A stretch of 64,000 nt of DNA from Apostichopus japonicus. Taxonomy: Eukaryota > Echinodermata > Holothuroidea > Aspidochirotida > Stichopodidae. The translations under genes and the position numbers were made by a program. Under the pieces are notes generated by a model that saw only the letters and a program-made list of their open reading frames with translations, was not told the origin of the DNA and made no database searches. The stretch covers positions 4,380,001-4,444,000 of the forward strand of contig NC_092582.1 of NCBI RefSeq assembly GCF_037975245.1, given 5' to 3'. Below are positions 12,101 to 24,007 of the stretch, in pieces (positions within the stretch are counted from its first letter, which is position 1; every line of letters begins with the position of its first letter).

Positions 12101-15100
12101 AAACCCTATATTACCTCTTTTAGCAGCTTCAAGACAATGTTTAGAAAGTTGCAGAGATGAGTCAATGTAGATACCTAGGTCTCTTTCAACAAAGACCTCC
12201 TGTAACTCCACACCATTATGATTGTATGTTAACTTTTGGTTACTACTACCAATGTGCATTACCTTGCATTTATCAATATTAAAAAGCATTTGCCACCCCT
12301 GAGACCAGGAAAAACCTTATCCAAATCCGTTTGAAACTTCCCAGAATCGCTTTTGGAAGAGACCTCAGAATACAATTTGGTGTCATCAGCAAACTGCTTA
12401 GCTGTACACAAAATATCTCCGTCGATGTCATTTATATACGCAACAAACAACAAGGGACCCAATACAGACCCTTTTGGAACCCCACTAGTAACGTCCTGCC
12501 AAGAAGAAGCACAGCCTTTAATTACCACCCTCTGTTTCCTATTACCAAGCCAATTCTCGATCCAAGACAGCAAATTCCCATTGACACCCATACTCTTCAG
12601 CCTAAGTAAAAGACGCTGGTGGGGAACTTTATCAAAGGCCTTCTGGAAATCCAGGAACACAACATCTACAGACTTCTGCATATTTAGTGAACTTGTTACA
12701 TCTTCCATAAACTCAAGGATATTAGGGGGGACAAGACCTTTTTTGACAAAAGCCATGTTGAGACTCTCTGATCAAAGACTGACTGCTGAAGTGACAGACC
12801 ATAGACTTTTTAACAATAGACTCCATGACCTTACAAACAACACTAGTGAGACTAACTGGCCTATAATTACAGGGCTTAGACTTATCACCCTTCTTGAAAA
12901 TTGGGGTAATATTAGCACATCTCCAGTCCTTAGAAACATAACCTTCATTCATAAATTTACTAAAAAGCAATGAGAGTGGAACGCAGAAATGGTGTGCAAA
13001 AGTCTTCAACAAATACGGATGGATTGCATCCGGTCCAGAAGCTTTAGATACATTTAGACGAAGCAGCTCCTTTAAGACAACCTCATCCGAAAATAAGACC
13101 GTATCCAGTTTAGGCCTATCACTGCCCCCTGGAAATCTGGAATACTACTCATATCTTCCCTAGTAAAAACCGACACAAAATAGTTGTTCAAAAGATCTGC
13201 AAGATCCTGACTATCAGTAACTATATTATCAGCCTGTGGTGCCCTAAGAGAAACAATTGCATCTTTAACTTTCTGCTTTGACCTGACATAAGAAAAGAAG
13301 GGCTTTGGGTTATCCTTAATTTTTAGGGCAATGCTATTTTCGAAATTCAATTTTGCATCAGAGACTAAGCATTCTACCTTCAGCTGATGAATTTTAAACT
13401 TGGCCAAAAGAGATTCAGATTTAGTCCTCCTAAACAACTTTCACATTCTACGTTTTTGCCTAATTGCACATCTAACTTTCTTATTCATCCAGTGAGGCAT
13501 ACTGCTTTTACGACGACGATTCTTCCACGGAACATGATTTTCCATAATGACCTTTAATTTATCAGCTAAACAAATCCAAGACTGAGAAGCACTCATATCT
13601 CTAAACAAATTAATCCAATCTGTACCCTTTAGTAAAGTTTCAATTGCTTCTGTATCTGATCTCGAAAAATCAGGGACTTTTTCCTTGCTAACAGAATTTA
13701 CGACTTTGCAAACAACATCAAAAGCTAGTATATCATGATCACTAGTTCCTAGTTTTCCTAGACCCGTCAAATCAACAACATTGATTGGATCAGAACTCAA
13801 AACAAGATCCAGGATGTTATCCCCCCTAGTATAGGGAAAGTATAACATGTTGATGTAAAAAGCAATCTTGCACAACATCTAGAAAGTAACTTCCCTTCCT
13901 ACTACTGGAACCATCTATCCAATTAATGTCAGGAAAATTAAAGTCGCCCATTATAACAACATCACCTTTAGCAGCCTTTCTAATTGAATCAAAAGAAATT
14001 TTAAACGTGTATAACCAACCATTCATGGAGTCGAACTCAGTTCATCAGGTTACCAGTACACTGCTCTACCCTCTGAGCCATTTGACAAGTTGAAGGAAAT
14101 AAATAAGACGTTTTGTGTTGCAAAAAACAAAAAAGAATAGAAAAAAGTAAAAAGAATCAACAGGTCTTCCATCTGTAAAAGATGTTATCATGTTTTTGTT
14201 GTAATTGCTACTATTTTATCTTCTGGATATGTTGCTTGTTGTATTCGGCCACTTTATCGCGTTCATAATACACTTTACTGAGAGATCGCGTCAACCTAAC
14301 TTCCTCCTCAACGGAGGGCGGGTAAGGGTTAGGGGGGGGGGGCAACAGTACAACCAAAAAACTTATTGCAGAGAAAAATGATTACGAACTTGAAGGAGTT
14401 TAAACTTGAGCGTAGCCTTTTTTTCCCCAAAAACACAGTGGTCAGGTTTAGTAATTATGGTAATTGTGCTTTAGAGTTGTATGAAAATTGCCTGGCCAAC
14501 AAAAACATTTAGCGCTACAATTTTTAGATCCATATTGAAAATACTCTTCAGTTATAATGATAATCACCCGTCTTACTAAATCAAGAACAAAAGACATGCC
14601 TTAAATAAAGTTTCATGATTATAATAATAATAATTCTGAACAAATAAACATGACACTTACTGTTTCACGATATTCGGAAAAAAAAACATTCTGACATATC
14701 AATATCAATCGCGACAGGCCGGATGGGAAACTGGTTGAGTCATGTGTCGATATAAATTCTGTAATTTTGAAAAGAATGGAACGCCGATATATAGGTTTCA
14801 AACAAACATCGGACCGTTTATTAGTTAAAAATGAGGGTTTTTATTCTTGTCTTGCTGATATTGAGTATATCTGTTATTAATTAATAGAACGTATTGGGTT
14901 TAGCAGTTATACATTCTGATGTACAATTGAAGCAAGTTGATATTCCCCATGACGTCAAAACTGAATGGGTTTTCCCCAATAACAATTTGTATCAGATGAT
15001 TAGAGATTCGTTAAAATTTCAAATATTCTCATGAGCTTGTGCCCACCCATGTTGCTTTATACATTTGAGTTATCATTCATGTTTATTTTTCTCTTTCTTT

Positions 15101-15242
15101 GAGTTTAATAGAGCGAAGAGAGAAGGGGAATGGTGGTGAAATATCTACGTGAAGTCTTTCAATCAGACGAGCCGACGGACTTTGTAGACTATCAAGACTA
15201 TGTAAGTATGGACAGGATTACCCGGGAAAGAGGGTCAAGTGG

Positions 15243-15306
<64 letters not shown>

Positions 15307-16374
15307 ATTTCATGGCTCTTCGTTTCTATCATTCGTCAACCGGATATGTTCTAGCTATAATCTGTCTGTTCCCTCTTCCCTTTTCACTCTCCTCATTTCA
15401 TGCTCGTTTTCCCCTTCATTGTCACTTTTTAATCAATCCCACTCGCGAGTATCTCCCCCCCCCCACCCCACCCACATATCCTATTCTAAAGCACTAATTA
15501 GCCGCTATACTTATCTTGGTCCTACTTTGGAAGGGAGATATGAATAAACTGATTTTTGACGGAAATCCATCCTTCGTATTTCATTTTAATTTTACCTCTT
15601 TTTTTTTATTTTCATATAATTTTTGTTACAGTCCTGGAGCCCTTGTAAGGAGATACCTCCCGAAGATGCTTTTAAAGAAGAGAGAGCGTCTTACGTTTTA
15701 AGTTCAATCAGAAAACCCGAGGGAGCGTGAGTAATTTATCAAACAGTTTGTAGAAATAAAGATTGTAATGTGAGACTTTATTTTTTGACTTATTATTTAT
15801 TTATATTTGGCTGGTTTGTTTTCCACATGTCTTCACAATATGTTGATTTTTTGGTTTATATTAAAACAAAACAACAGTAAAGAGAAGGTTAACTATATAT
15901 TAGAAATATGCAAACTATACACAAAACATGTATACCAGCATATCCCCATTCACAATATATTGATTTTATGGCAACCTTTTGCATTTGGAGTCAACTATAG
16001 AATTTACATATCCGATTTCCCCCCAGGAATAGATTAGAAAGATAACATTAAAGAAACAGTGCATCTGGTTGAAAAATGTATATATATATATATATATATA
16101 TGTATTGTTTTCTCGGAAATCGTTATAAATGCAAATATATGGATAACGTCTGCGGTTACCAAACATGGAAGCTTTCATTACCATGGTATTTGGTGGTGAA
16201 ATGCTTGTATCATTAAAGGTTTCGATTGACACAAAAAATAACATGAAAATATAAATATGTAATCAATGACGTTATACTTAATCCATAAATTCAGTGGATT
16301 ATAAACTGACATCGTAGCCGTAGGACGAGTCCATCTAAACTTGTCGCCTCCAGATACCGCATTATCTATATATT

Positions 16375-16406
<32 letters not shown>

Positions 16407-18057
16407 ATTGCTATATATATAATTACTATATATAGTTATAAATATATATAAATATAAATAGACATCGAAATTCAATAAACTTAAAATTACACCTCCGCCC
16501 TACCAAAGGTAATAAATAAATAAATGAATATCGGATTTTATTTTAGTTCGCAGAAGCTTAAAGTGTTTTCGAAGAAGAATTTTCTTTCTTGATTATCATA
16601 TATACATTTAGATACATGTTGATTCCTACTACCATCATATAATTTGATGTAGAATCAACTCGGTCTGTTTTTGTCCATCTGCTGGTTAATCTCGTTCAGC
16701 ATTTACAGCTAAGGTAGAATGTCAGCTGACCTATTTACAAATAACAAACACAATAAACACGTCACTGGTGATGGAAATCATAAATCGTTCCCAAAAATCA
16801 CCTTTTCTTATTATAATACTAATCTCTCATGTTTCCGGAAATTGTCTGTCACAAAATCGAATTGCGAGTTTAATGCAAGTCACAATCCCTTTCTCGTGTA
16901 TATTCTACACGTCTGGTTCTGGTTTCTAGGCGCTCATGATCACATTCTTAATCAGAAGTGGTAATAGTACACATGATTCATGCACCGCCGTTGGGGGCGT
17001 TCCCAATGTAACACACATTAACCTTAATCTACAACCAGTGTTAATGATATGAGGAAGAATGGATTTTTGATAGGCCTTGGGAGAGGCAGAGAGCATTGGA
17101 TGGGAGATGGTGTGGAAAAAAAGGTTTTCTGAAAAGAACAATATGCTGGAATGTGGTGGAATATATAATATTATTGAAACTATATATAGTTAGTACGTAA
17201 TTTGCCCACAGTGCCTGATTACGTAAAGACTTTGTTTTTCCTGTTCATATCTTTCAGACACCCTAATGCTATTTCTTCCCTATGGAGTATCTATTTGCTC
17301 ATGTAAGCCTCCGTGAAGTAATAGAAAGCTTCTTAAACAATTAAAACAGTATCACCCCTTTTCCCCTTTTCCCCCTTTCCCCCTCTTCCCCCTTTCCCCC
17401 CTCTTCGCCCTTCTTTCCTCTTTTCCCTTTCTTTCCCCTTTCTTGCCCCTTTCTTGCCCCTTTCATGCCCATTTCTTCAACATTTCTTCCCCCTTTCTTC
17501 CCCCTTTCTTCCCCCTTTCTTCCCCCTTTCTTCCCCCTTTCTTCCCCCTTTCTTCCCCCTTTCTTCCCCCTTTCTTCCCCCTTTCTTCCCCCTCTCTTCT
17601 CCCTTTCTTCCCCCTTTCCCCTTTCCCCATTCCCCTTTCCCCCTTTGCTTTATTCAATCCCTCGTCTTTAGCAACTTTTGTTGCTTTTTATGAACTTCAA
17701 GCGTCATTAACATATACAGTATTTCCCGGTCAGGTGAGTGACGATATAAACCAGGGATGCCTCACGAATAGGGTCCATCACGAAATAAGAACCAGTTAAA
17801 ATATCGGACAACGTGTACCTGGAACAGTGGACAATCAAGTGGCCTTCAGTGAAATAAATTACATAAAAACGAAATGAAATTTCGTCACCGGTGAAACTAA
17901 TGCAGATCGTAGTGTCATTTTGATATGAATTTTCATTTATTGTTTCCTCCCCTTCTTCAGGATACACTGGGCGGGGTCACATACTGCGACTGCGTGGTAC
18001 GACTGTCTAAGTGGGGCTGTGCAAGCAGGACAACGAGCCGGCAAAGAGGTCATCTAA
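9019..18057 (+). CDS. Flavin monoamine oxidase-like protein, 3' part (5 exons), 5' end not found
   Basis: An FAD-dependent amine oxidase would oxidise amines to imines, releasing hydrogen peroxide. Five exons join in frame: 9019-9107, 9254-9427, 15112-15201, 15632-15726, 17961-18057. They encode about 180 residues. Family landmarks come in the expected order: IKFTPAL (the 'I.F.PPLP' strand), Y..SFWREQG ('PFWRE.GLSG'), ILVVFDHTS..G.PALMGAF, then EERRGMVVKYLREVF, VDYQDYSW, and the FAD-contacting end IHWAGSHTATAW followed by GAVQAGQRAGKEVI and a stop. The usual AGTETAT is AGSHTAT here. A Cys in SWSPC lies near the position of the covalent FAD Cys of MAO, but the local alignment is poor. The N-terminal Rossmann GxGxxG exon was not found in 1-9018. 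A LINE in antisense sits in the intron after the second exon. Confidence 0.9.
9254..9427 (+). CDS. Amine oxidase exon B
   Basis: 174 nt (58 codons), acceptor TTTCTACACAG, donor GTGAGA, phase 0 at both ends. It encodes SFWREQGSCAD near the start and HPILVVFDHTSANGNPALMG in the middle, which correspond to 'FWRE.GLSG' and 'V.D.S..DG.PGVL.GF' in the family. Confidence 0.83.
9428..11489. other. Intron sequence of amine oxidase gene
   Basis: Contains a polypurine/polypyrimidine stretch at 11085-11120 and two unpaired hAT-like end motifs: complement of GGATCCAGGAATTC near 9715-9735, and CAGGGGCGTGCGTAAATT near 10396. No exon was recognised. Confidence 0.5.
11490..14026 (-). mobile_element. CR1-like LINE, 5'-truncated and frame-shifted
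   Basis: The minus strand encodes, in broken frames, the end of an AP endonuclease (GDFNFPDINW near 13940, SDHDIL near 13740) and a reverse transcriptase: FKKGDKSKPCNYRPVSLT near 12870, FLDFQKAFDKVPHQRLL near 12630, GVPKGSVLGPLLF near 12480, FADDTKLY near 12385, then the C-terminal AVQAWNPYFAKDKEVLEKVQ near 12000. There is an in-frame stop near 13439 and at least three frame changes, so it is dead. The N-terminal endonuclease and any ORF1 are missing. It lies antisense in an intron of the amine oxidase gene. Confidence 0.9.
14023..14092 (-). repeat. tRNA-like sequence joined to the LINE 5' truncation point
   Basis: On the minus strand there is a good A box (TGGCTCAGAGGGTAGAGCAG) and a B box (GAGTTCGACTCC) with tRNA-like spacing. 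The D stem GCTC/GAGC pairs, but the anticodon and T stems do not, so this is a pseudogene or SINE head, not a working tRNA. Confidence 0.55.
14093..15111. other. Intron sequence of amine oxidase gene
   Basis: AT-rich, with a poly-G run near 14332 and (AAT)n near 14623. It ends in the pyrimidine tract of the exon C acceptor. No other exon seen. Confidence 0.5.
15112..15201 (+). CDS. Amine oxidase exon C
   Basis: 90 nt (30 codons), acceptor GAGTTTAATAG after a pyrimidine-rich stretch, donor GTAAGT. It encodes SEERRGMVVKYLREVF then TDFVDYQDY, the counterpart of 'EERR..VL..L...FG...P..Y.E.DW'. The next intron holds a (TA)n(GT)n microsatellite. Confidence 0.87.
15243..15307. repeat. (TA)n(GT)n compound microsatellite in amine oxidase intron
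   Basis: About 42 bp of TA repeats run directly into about 22 bp of GT repeats, 40 bp after the exon C donor. Confidence 0.95.
15632..15726 (+). CDS. Amine oxidase exon D
   Basis: 95 nt, acceptor TTTTTGTTACAG, donor GTGAGT. It encodes SWSPCKEIPPEDAF then SYVLSSIRKPEG and two bases of an Ala codon. 'SSIRKPEG' matches 'G..LR.PVGR' just before the FAD motif. The exon lacks the canonical 'GG.Y...PPG' pattern, so this stretch is divergent. Confidence 0.82.
16360..16460. repeat. TA-rich microsatellite cluster
   Basis: Interrupted TATATA/TAAATA tracts in the last amine oxidase intron. A further pure TA tract lies at 16078-16101. Confidence 0.85.
17350..17645. repeat. Polypyrimidine minisatellite, 12-bp unit CTTTCTTCCCCC
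   Basis: Nearly pure C/T strand for about 300 bp. From about 17486 to 17600 the 12-bp unit repeats with few changes. It sits in the last amine oxidase intron, about 320 bp upstream of exon E. Long homopurine-homopyrimidine mirror tracts of this kind can form triplex DNA. Repetitive proline/serine/phenylalanine ORFs across it are artefacts. Confidence 0.95.
17961..18057 (+). CDS. Amine oxidase exon E (FAD-binding C-terminus, stop TAA)
   Basis: The acceptor is CCCCTTCTTCAG. The first G completes the Ala codon of exon D. It reads IHWAGSHTATAW, YDCLSGAVQAGQRAGKEVI and TAA. This is the most diagnostic block of the gene. A possible polyadenylation signal AATAAA lies near 18748. Confidence 0.92.
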
Positions 18058-19920
18058 GCGATCACACTTAGCTCCGAATTAAATAGAAGTACAGTGGTGT
18101 TGTTGGTGTTTGAGTGGTGGAGGAGGAGGAGGAGGAGGGGGTTGTGGGTGAATGTTAGGGCCAGTGATTTAGACGTGAATTAAAGGTATTTCTCTAATGT
18201 GAATAGATAAAATTGTGTTGATCTTTCCTTCGATGTTATACGTTTTGCGTGTGGATTGTTCTGACGTCACAATAGATAATAGTTGCTTTATGCCAGTCAC
18301 GGTATGAAAGTATTAACGCGATAATCAACGGAGGATGTCATAAATCTTATACTCTATTTCTTATTATTGTTTACATTATTTATTTGGATGGGATAAAATG
18401 TTATTAGTATAGCTTATCATTTAGGGGTCCCCCTCCCTTTCTGTTAATCGAATTAAGAAGACCAGACCTTAGCAACACTATCGGCCGAGTTTCGATTTGA
18501 GTCGGGTGGCGCTAAGTTGTTTAGTATATGCAGCCGGTTTTGAGGTATTAAGACATTTTGCATCAACAAAAACAGATGGCCCATGAATCAAATATTCCGG
18601 CTTGCAAAAGAAATAATAACAATCAGTGGTAAAAATTGGAGAAAACTAAATTGTGCCATCGTAAATATCGCAAAACGTTTTCGCAATACGACAACGCCTT
18701 GTCTTCAACTATAATTTCGCATTTTGCCTCAACCAAAAGAAAGCGTTCAATAAAAGAGTTAAGATTTCCCCAAATTTCTATCGAGTGGACTGTATCATCC
18801 ATGTCTAAAAAATACCCTCTGGTAAGCCCCCCCCCCCACCTCTCCCCCGCAAGTGATCTTCAACAAAGATAAGAAAGAAATTAAAATTGGTTGCCTTAGT
18901 AACTCTGTTGTGTAACCTTACTGTAGAATAAATAACATCTTTAAAAAAAATGTATTTTAAGCTTTCTTATACATAAAGTCAAAAAGCTAAAGCAATTTTC
19001 ATGTCTATTCTATAGGGTATGCAAACTATATATTTACATATTTATAAAGAAATAAAAATCCAATCGCCCAAAAACAATTGTCGAAATTTCTTTTTGTAAA
19101 TTCCCCACAGCATGGGTCCTGTACTTGTATGCAGTGGCATTTTATACCTACGAAAAACAGATAAGGGGGTGCTTTCTGAATATTGAAGCAGTTGACAATT
19201 CATGATAAAAGATATAACCGTTACTAACACCGAAGCTCTACCCGTCGGCACATGTATTTGTTGTTCGATTGTTGAGGTGATTTTCTTTTTTTGATTTTCT
19301 TTAAATCTCAACTCTCGGAGAGACATGTTGAGAGGTCAGAAAAGCCATTCGAACACTAAATGTACATAGAAAAACTGAAGTTAGTTGCTAAATGATATAC
19401 GGCTACCTAATCAGCTAATGTACAACATACAACACCAAATTACTTTCTTACCACAAATTTGCTAAGTACACTAAAATGGCCATAATATTTACTCTAAAAA
19501 AAATTAAAGAAATAACCACTTTGCGAACTCCTTTGACAATATCTTTTGTTAGTACATTGATATGGTGTTTTGTAAAGATTCTTGATGAATTAGGAATGAT
19601 GCGAAATGGCGGCTGGAAAAAAAATATTGCAATAGGTTTGTACATTTGACTATTGTCAAGGGCAACGTTGACAAGAGATCTTTGTCACGCTTCCCTACAG
19701 TGTTAAAAGCATCTATGGACCCGGGAGATATCTATGGAACGCGAAAACAACCACGTAAAAGTCGAGTTCCATAGATATCATTTGGTCCATATGACGGCAA
19801 CCGGATCAATAAAAATGGATAAATAAGAGGCAGAAAAGGACATCAGGACTATAGTTTCCCGAAAGCAGTATAGCTGAGTGACCTGGCTATACGTCTACGA
19901 AATGTAGCAAACTTATATAG
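18058..19920. other. Intergenic region after the amine oxidase stop
   Basis: Holds (GGA)n at 18118-18138, poly-C at 18827-18836, a possible polyadenylation signal near 18748, and a small hairpin with arms GATATCTATGGAAC / GTTCCATAGATATC at about 19726-19779. No gene seen. Confidence 0.5.
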
Positions 19921-20352
19921 AAAGAAAGAAAGACAGAAAGACAGACAGACAGACAGACAGACAGAAAGATTATAAGACAGAAAGACAGACAGACAGAAAG
20001 ACTATAAGACAGAAAGACAGACAGACAGAAAGACAGGCAGGCAGGCAGAAAGACAGAAAGACAGAAAGGCAGGCAGAAAGACAGAAAGAAAGACAGAAAG
20101 ACAGACAGACAGGCAGAAAGACAGACAGACAGACAGGCAGGCAGGCAGAAAGACAGAAAGACAGAAAGAAAACAAGAAAGAAAGAAAGACAGACAGAAAG
20201 ACAGACAGAAAGACAGACAGACAGACAGACAGACAGGCAGGCAGAAAGAAAGAAAGAAAGACAGACAGACAGAAAGAAAGAAAGACAGACAGATAGAAAG
20301 AAAGACAGGCAGAAAGGCAGGCAGAAAGACAGACAGGCAGAAAGACAGACTG
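19921..20352. repeat. Tetranucleotide array of GACA/GAAA/GGCA units
   Basis: About 430 bp made almost only of AGAC, AGAA and AGGC tetramers in changing order, with short interruptions such as TATAAG. It is one of the largest simple repeats in the window. Confidence 0.95.
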
Positions 20353-23300
20353 ACAGATCCGACGATCCAGATAAACCTTTCTCAGTCGTAAATGTTGAAT
20401 AAAATATACATTTAGATTTGACGAATTTTGAAGTTTTTCGTCTAGTTTACAAGAATTAATGAAAGTTCACTTGAGGATTACTGCAAACAAAAAACGAACA
20501 ACAACAAAAGAATTGGATTTTTTTTTTAGATTTCCCGAGAGAAATGAAACTTGATTTGTGAATGCAAGTGTGGCATTTATCTAATTACGTTACATTTTGA
20601 GAAACTGTATATGTATATTGACAATACAATAGTAAATAGGAATAAATAAGCATATACAATGCCGCTACGTGACGAACGTGGTTGGTAATTGTGTATTTGT
20701 AAATCCTCCCGGATATGTTAATAAACTTTTAGAGCAAAAAGACTGACAGAAAGAAAAAATTAAGATAATTTTTCTCCTAAAAGCTATCCAAACATTTTGG
20801 AGCCCATCCCATGAAAGGCTTTTTTTAGAATTACAGTGTTAGCAATTTCGTTATTTCGCACGCTGTTTTTGATTTGCTTTGTACCGGCTATATTTCTTAA
20901 CAATACTCTTCACAGAAGTGGGTAGAACCACTTGAGACATTACCCAATCTATTTGTTGTGAACTCAGTAGTGTTTCCTGATTTTGGGAGGTTTGATGACT
21001 TTCGCGAAATTGAGTAAGAGAACGGTTGCCTTGGCAACGTAATTTCTCCGCGGAAGTAAAACGATGTTAATTGAAAGATAATGCTAAAACGGTTTCATTA
21101 AAAAATCTCACAAAACTGTCTTTACTCACTTTACGACAAACATCAGGAGCCGCGGATTGGAATTATGAAAGAGGTAGGGCCGGGGGAGGGGGCACAAATT
21201 GAGAAGGGCAGGGGGCATTTCACCTTAATCTGAGGCGACAAACCACAAAATGACCGCAAAATTTTCCCCCCAAAATGAAACCTCTGTTCATTCCATACCG
21301 TAGATTCCAGTGTTTGAGTATATGTATTTGCAACAATAGGACACTTTTTACACTAATTAAATTTTTTTAAATTCTCAACAAAAGCGCGCCCTGCAAAAAT
21401 ATTAAAATGGGTAATTTTCCTTAACAGAAATGAGCAATAAAGATTTAGTTATGAAAAGGGGAATCATACATGCTTTTCACTAACTTAGGGAAAGGACATA
21501 GTATAAAGATAGAGTTCAGAGTTTATCATAAATATAATGATATATCAATCAGGCTATAAGGCTAAGCTGATAAGAGCATATTTCGTTACAGAGCAAACAC
21601 GTTACTATGTCCAACACGACATCATTGATCACACAAGCAATACTTTGATTGTCCAAGGATATAGCACTATGACGAAGAATGTGCATAGGTCCACGGTGTG
21701 GGGGGGGGGCGCAAGGGAACATTCCCTCACTCCCCATCGTCACTTGCTGTGGAATGGTTCAGTCAGGGGTATTTACTAGCTTGCGTGTATAGCTGATTAA
21801 AGAGCGAATTGAAGTCGAATTATGCCTCAGAGATGCAACATTTGAGGACTAAACATTTTATTTTATTTTCTATTTTAGAATCCCCACACCCCGTGCATAA
21901 CATTCGGCTTCAATGGCCCCAGGGAAACATTTCCGACCTTTATCAATTTCTTGATCCGCTTTTGACCTTCCAAGCCTAAATACTAGGTGGGAAATTTATC
22001 ATTTCCCCTCATATACACCCACCCAAGCCCACCCAAGCCCACCCAACCCCACTCCTGCTTTGAAATCCTGTGCACGCCATGTCAAGGATGAGCTTAAAAG
22101 AAACGGTTGAGTTGAAAGCAGGATAAGTGTTGCTTGGTAGCAAGTCATTTCTGATTTGGGGTTAGGCGCACAACCACACTACACGAAGACCCTATCATAT
22201 GCATATTCCAATATGAACAAAATAATAAGAAATAAATAAATTAAAAAAAGATCGAACGAAAATGATAACGATGAAAGAAATTGATGACAGATCAAATATA
22301 GTTTCAATATATTGTACGAGGTATTCGTATTCCATTTATAGATGGTTTTGAAAAAGAATGAAATAAATCTTTAAATTAAATAAATATATGATAACCTCTA
22401 TTCATTCTTTTTTTAAGGTATCTTTCAATTCTGAAAGATATAACTCGAATTAATTACTGGAATCTTAAAGTCTCAATGTGTGTTTGCCAAATTTTTACTT
22501 CGACCTTTCCAGCTTTCTGCCCTTAAAGCTCAGTGAAAATAACAACGTTCTTATGTAATTATATAAGAACGTTGTTATTTTCATATTAATAATCATAATT
22601 TTATTGAATTATCTCTCGTTAAACATTTTGAGCTAAATAAATTCGTTAGTTTTTATAACCAGTCCGTATAGATTGTAACAAACTTCATTCAAAATTTGCA
22701 AGCCCCGCCCAACAGATCATGCGCAAATCAAATCTCTCTGTTTTGTTTACGATCGTTAGACCCGTGTGCTAGCCTGTTTTAGGTACATTCTCTTGAACAG
22801 TATATATTTTTCTTTTGGTCTTACCGATGCTGCTTGCGAAATTGTGTCATTTCCTTCCATTGCAAGGAATAAAAGGGTGTTTTCAGACGTTTCCTCTGTG
22901 AAAATGGCGTCAAAAAAGTGGACGATATATGAGTATATATAGGTTACATTTGTGTAATGAACATGCTGATACTGGCGGTCGCAGTGATTTTACTGTATCG
23001 TTCGCGCCAGAAGGGCAACAGAAAATAAATTTCTTTCTTTCGTTTGCGACAGCTTTTCTCCATTAAACCCACCTGGTCAGTGTGCATTTAGAATAAGAAA
23101 CATTGAATCTGCTTCCGAAGTTTGTTTTTCAAAATTCATCAACAAACATACATTGAGACTCTAAAATGAAATTCAGATATCATAAATTTGAATCGAAGTA
23201 AAACTTGAAAATGTAGAATAATACTTGAAATAATAGCTAATACTGCTTTTAAAATGTTCAAAACCAACAATTTGCAGACTGGCAGATAGACAGACAAACA

Positions 23301-23643
23301 GACAGACAGACAAACAGCAGAGTTTATTTTTATTCTCCCCTTTATTGAATTGATATTGATAAATTTGAATCACAGATCAACTTATTTCAACTTACTTGGT
23401 TACTAGGCCTATACATTGTTGCAAGTTTGTGTGTTGATTATCTGCGCATAATATGAAAACACTTCCCTTGTCAATCACATATAAAAGTTATAACCTGTGC
23501 GTACGTAAGGCATGTTGAGTAATGTAGCGAAATGGAAATTTTGCAGTTGGAATTGGTTTATATAAGAGAACGGAAACACCAAATACATTATGAAAATGAA
23601 TGAATCAAGTGATTAATTTCTTTGTGTTTGACATTTGTGATGA
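20353..23643. other. Intergenic, no gene seen
   Basis: AT-rich with a poly-G run near 21702 and a short CCCACCCAAG tandem near 22020-22050. Contains one perfect hairpin, listed separately. Nothing protein-like was recognised. Confidence 0.5.
22534..22583. repeat. Perfect 21-bp inverted repeat, 8-bp loop
   Basis: Arms TGAAAATAACAACGTTCTTAT and its exact complement flank GTAATTAT. It could extrude as a cruciform. Too short to assign to a transposon family. Confidence 0.85.
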
Positions 23644-23647
23644 TTAA

Positions 23648-24007
23648 AGGCATTGAAGACTCGCCCAAACCGCGTGCCGCCCTCTGAAAAAGTAAACTTT
23701 CCGTTGCTTGCAAGTGACGTTTTGTTCGTGTCGCTACAAAATGCAGACAGTGATGAAACGTGATACCTTGTTATCTTTAGCTGGACCTGATATGTCCTCG
23801 CTGTATCGTTTATGCACTGTGCTGTGGGCATCGACCGCAGCTGTATGTACTGACTGTACACTGGTGTCTAATTACCGACTGTAGCAAGCTGTGTGTGTGT
23901 ATTTTCTGGGATCGATGGTGGTGTCTAACACTTCTGTTACACCTCATTTGAAACTAGGTCAGATTACCGGCATTAGACGTTTCTTTTTGCGCGAGTCTTC
24001 ACACCCT
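23648..24007 (+). mobile_element. TTAA-flanked MITE, copy 1 (360 bp)
   Basis: Flanked by TTAA at 23644-23647 and 24008-24011. The ends AGGCATTGAAGACTCGC and the complement of AGGGTGTGAAGACTCGCGC form imperfect terminal inverted repeats. The same 360-bp element lies inverted at 53685-54044. TTAA duplication is typical of piggyBac and Kolobok superfamilies, and no transposase is present. Confidence 0.88.

Noticed and set aside
12353-12973. 206-codon plus-strand ORF
   Set aside because: It is the antisense shadow of the LINE reverse transcriptase, whose motifs are on the minus strand.
14023-14092. Functional tRNA gene
   Set aside because: Only the D arm folds; the anticodon and T stems do not pair.
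17443-17799. Phe/Pro/Ser-rich and Gly/Lys/Glu-rich ORFs
   Set aside because: Products of the 12-bp polypyrimidine repeat inside an intron.
19921-20352. CRISPR-like array
   Set aside because: No constant repeat with unique spacers; it is a mixed tetranucleotide satellite in a eukaryotic genome.
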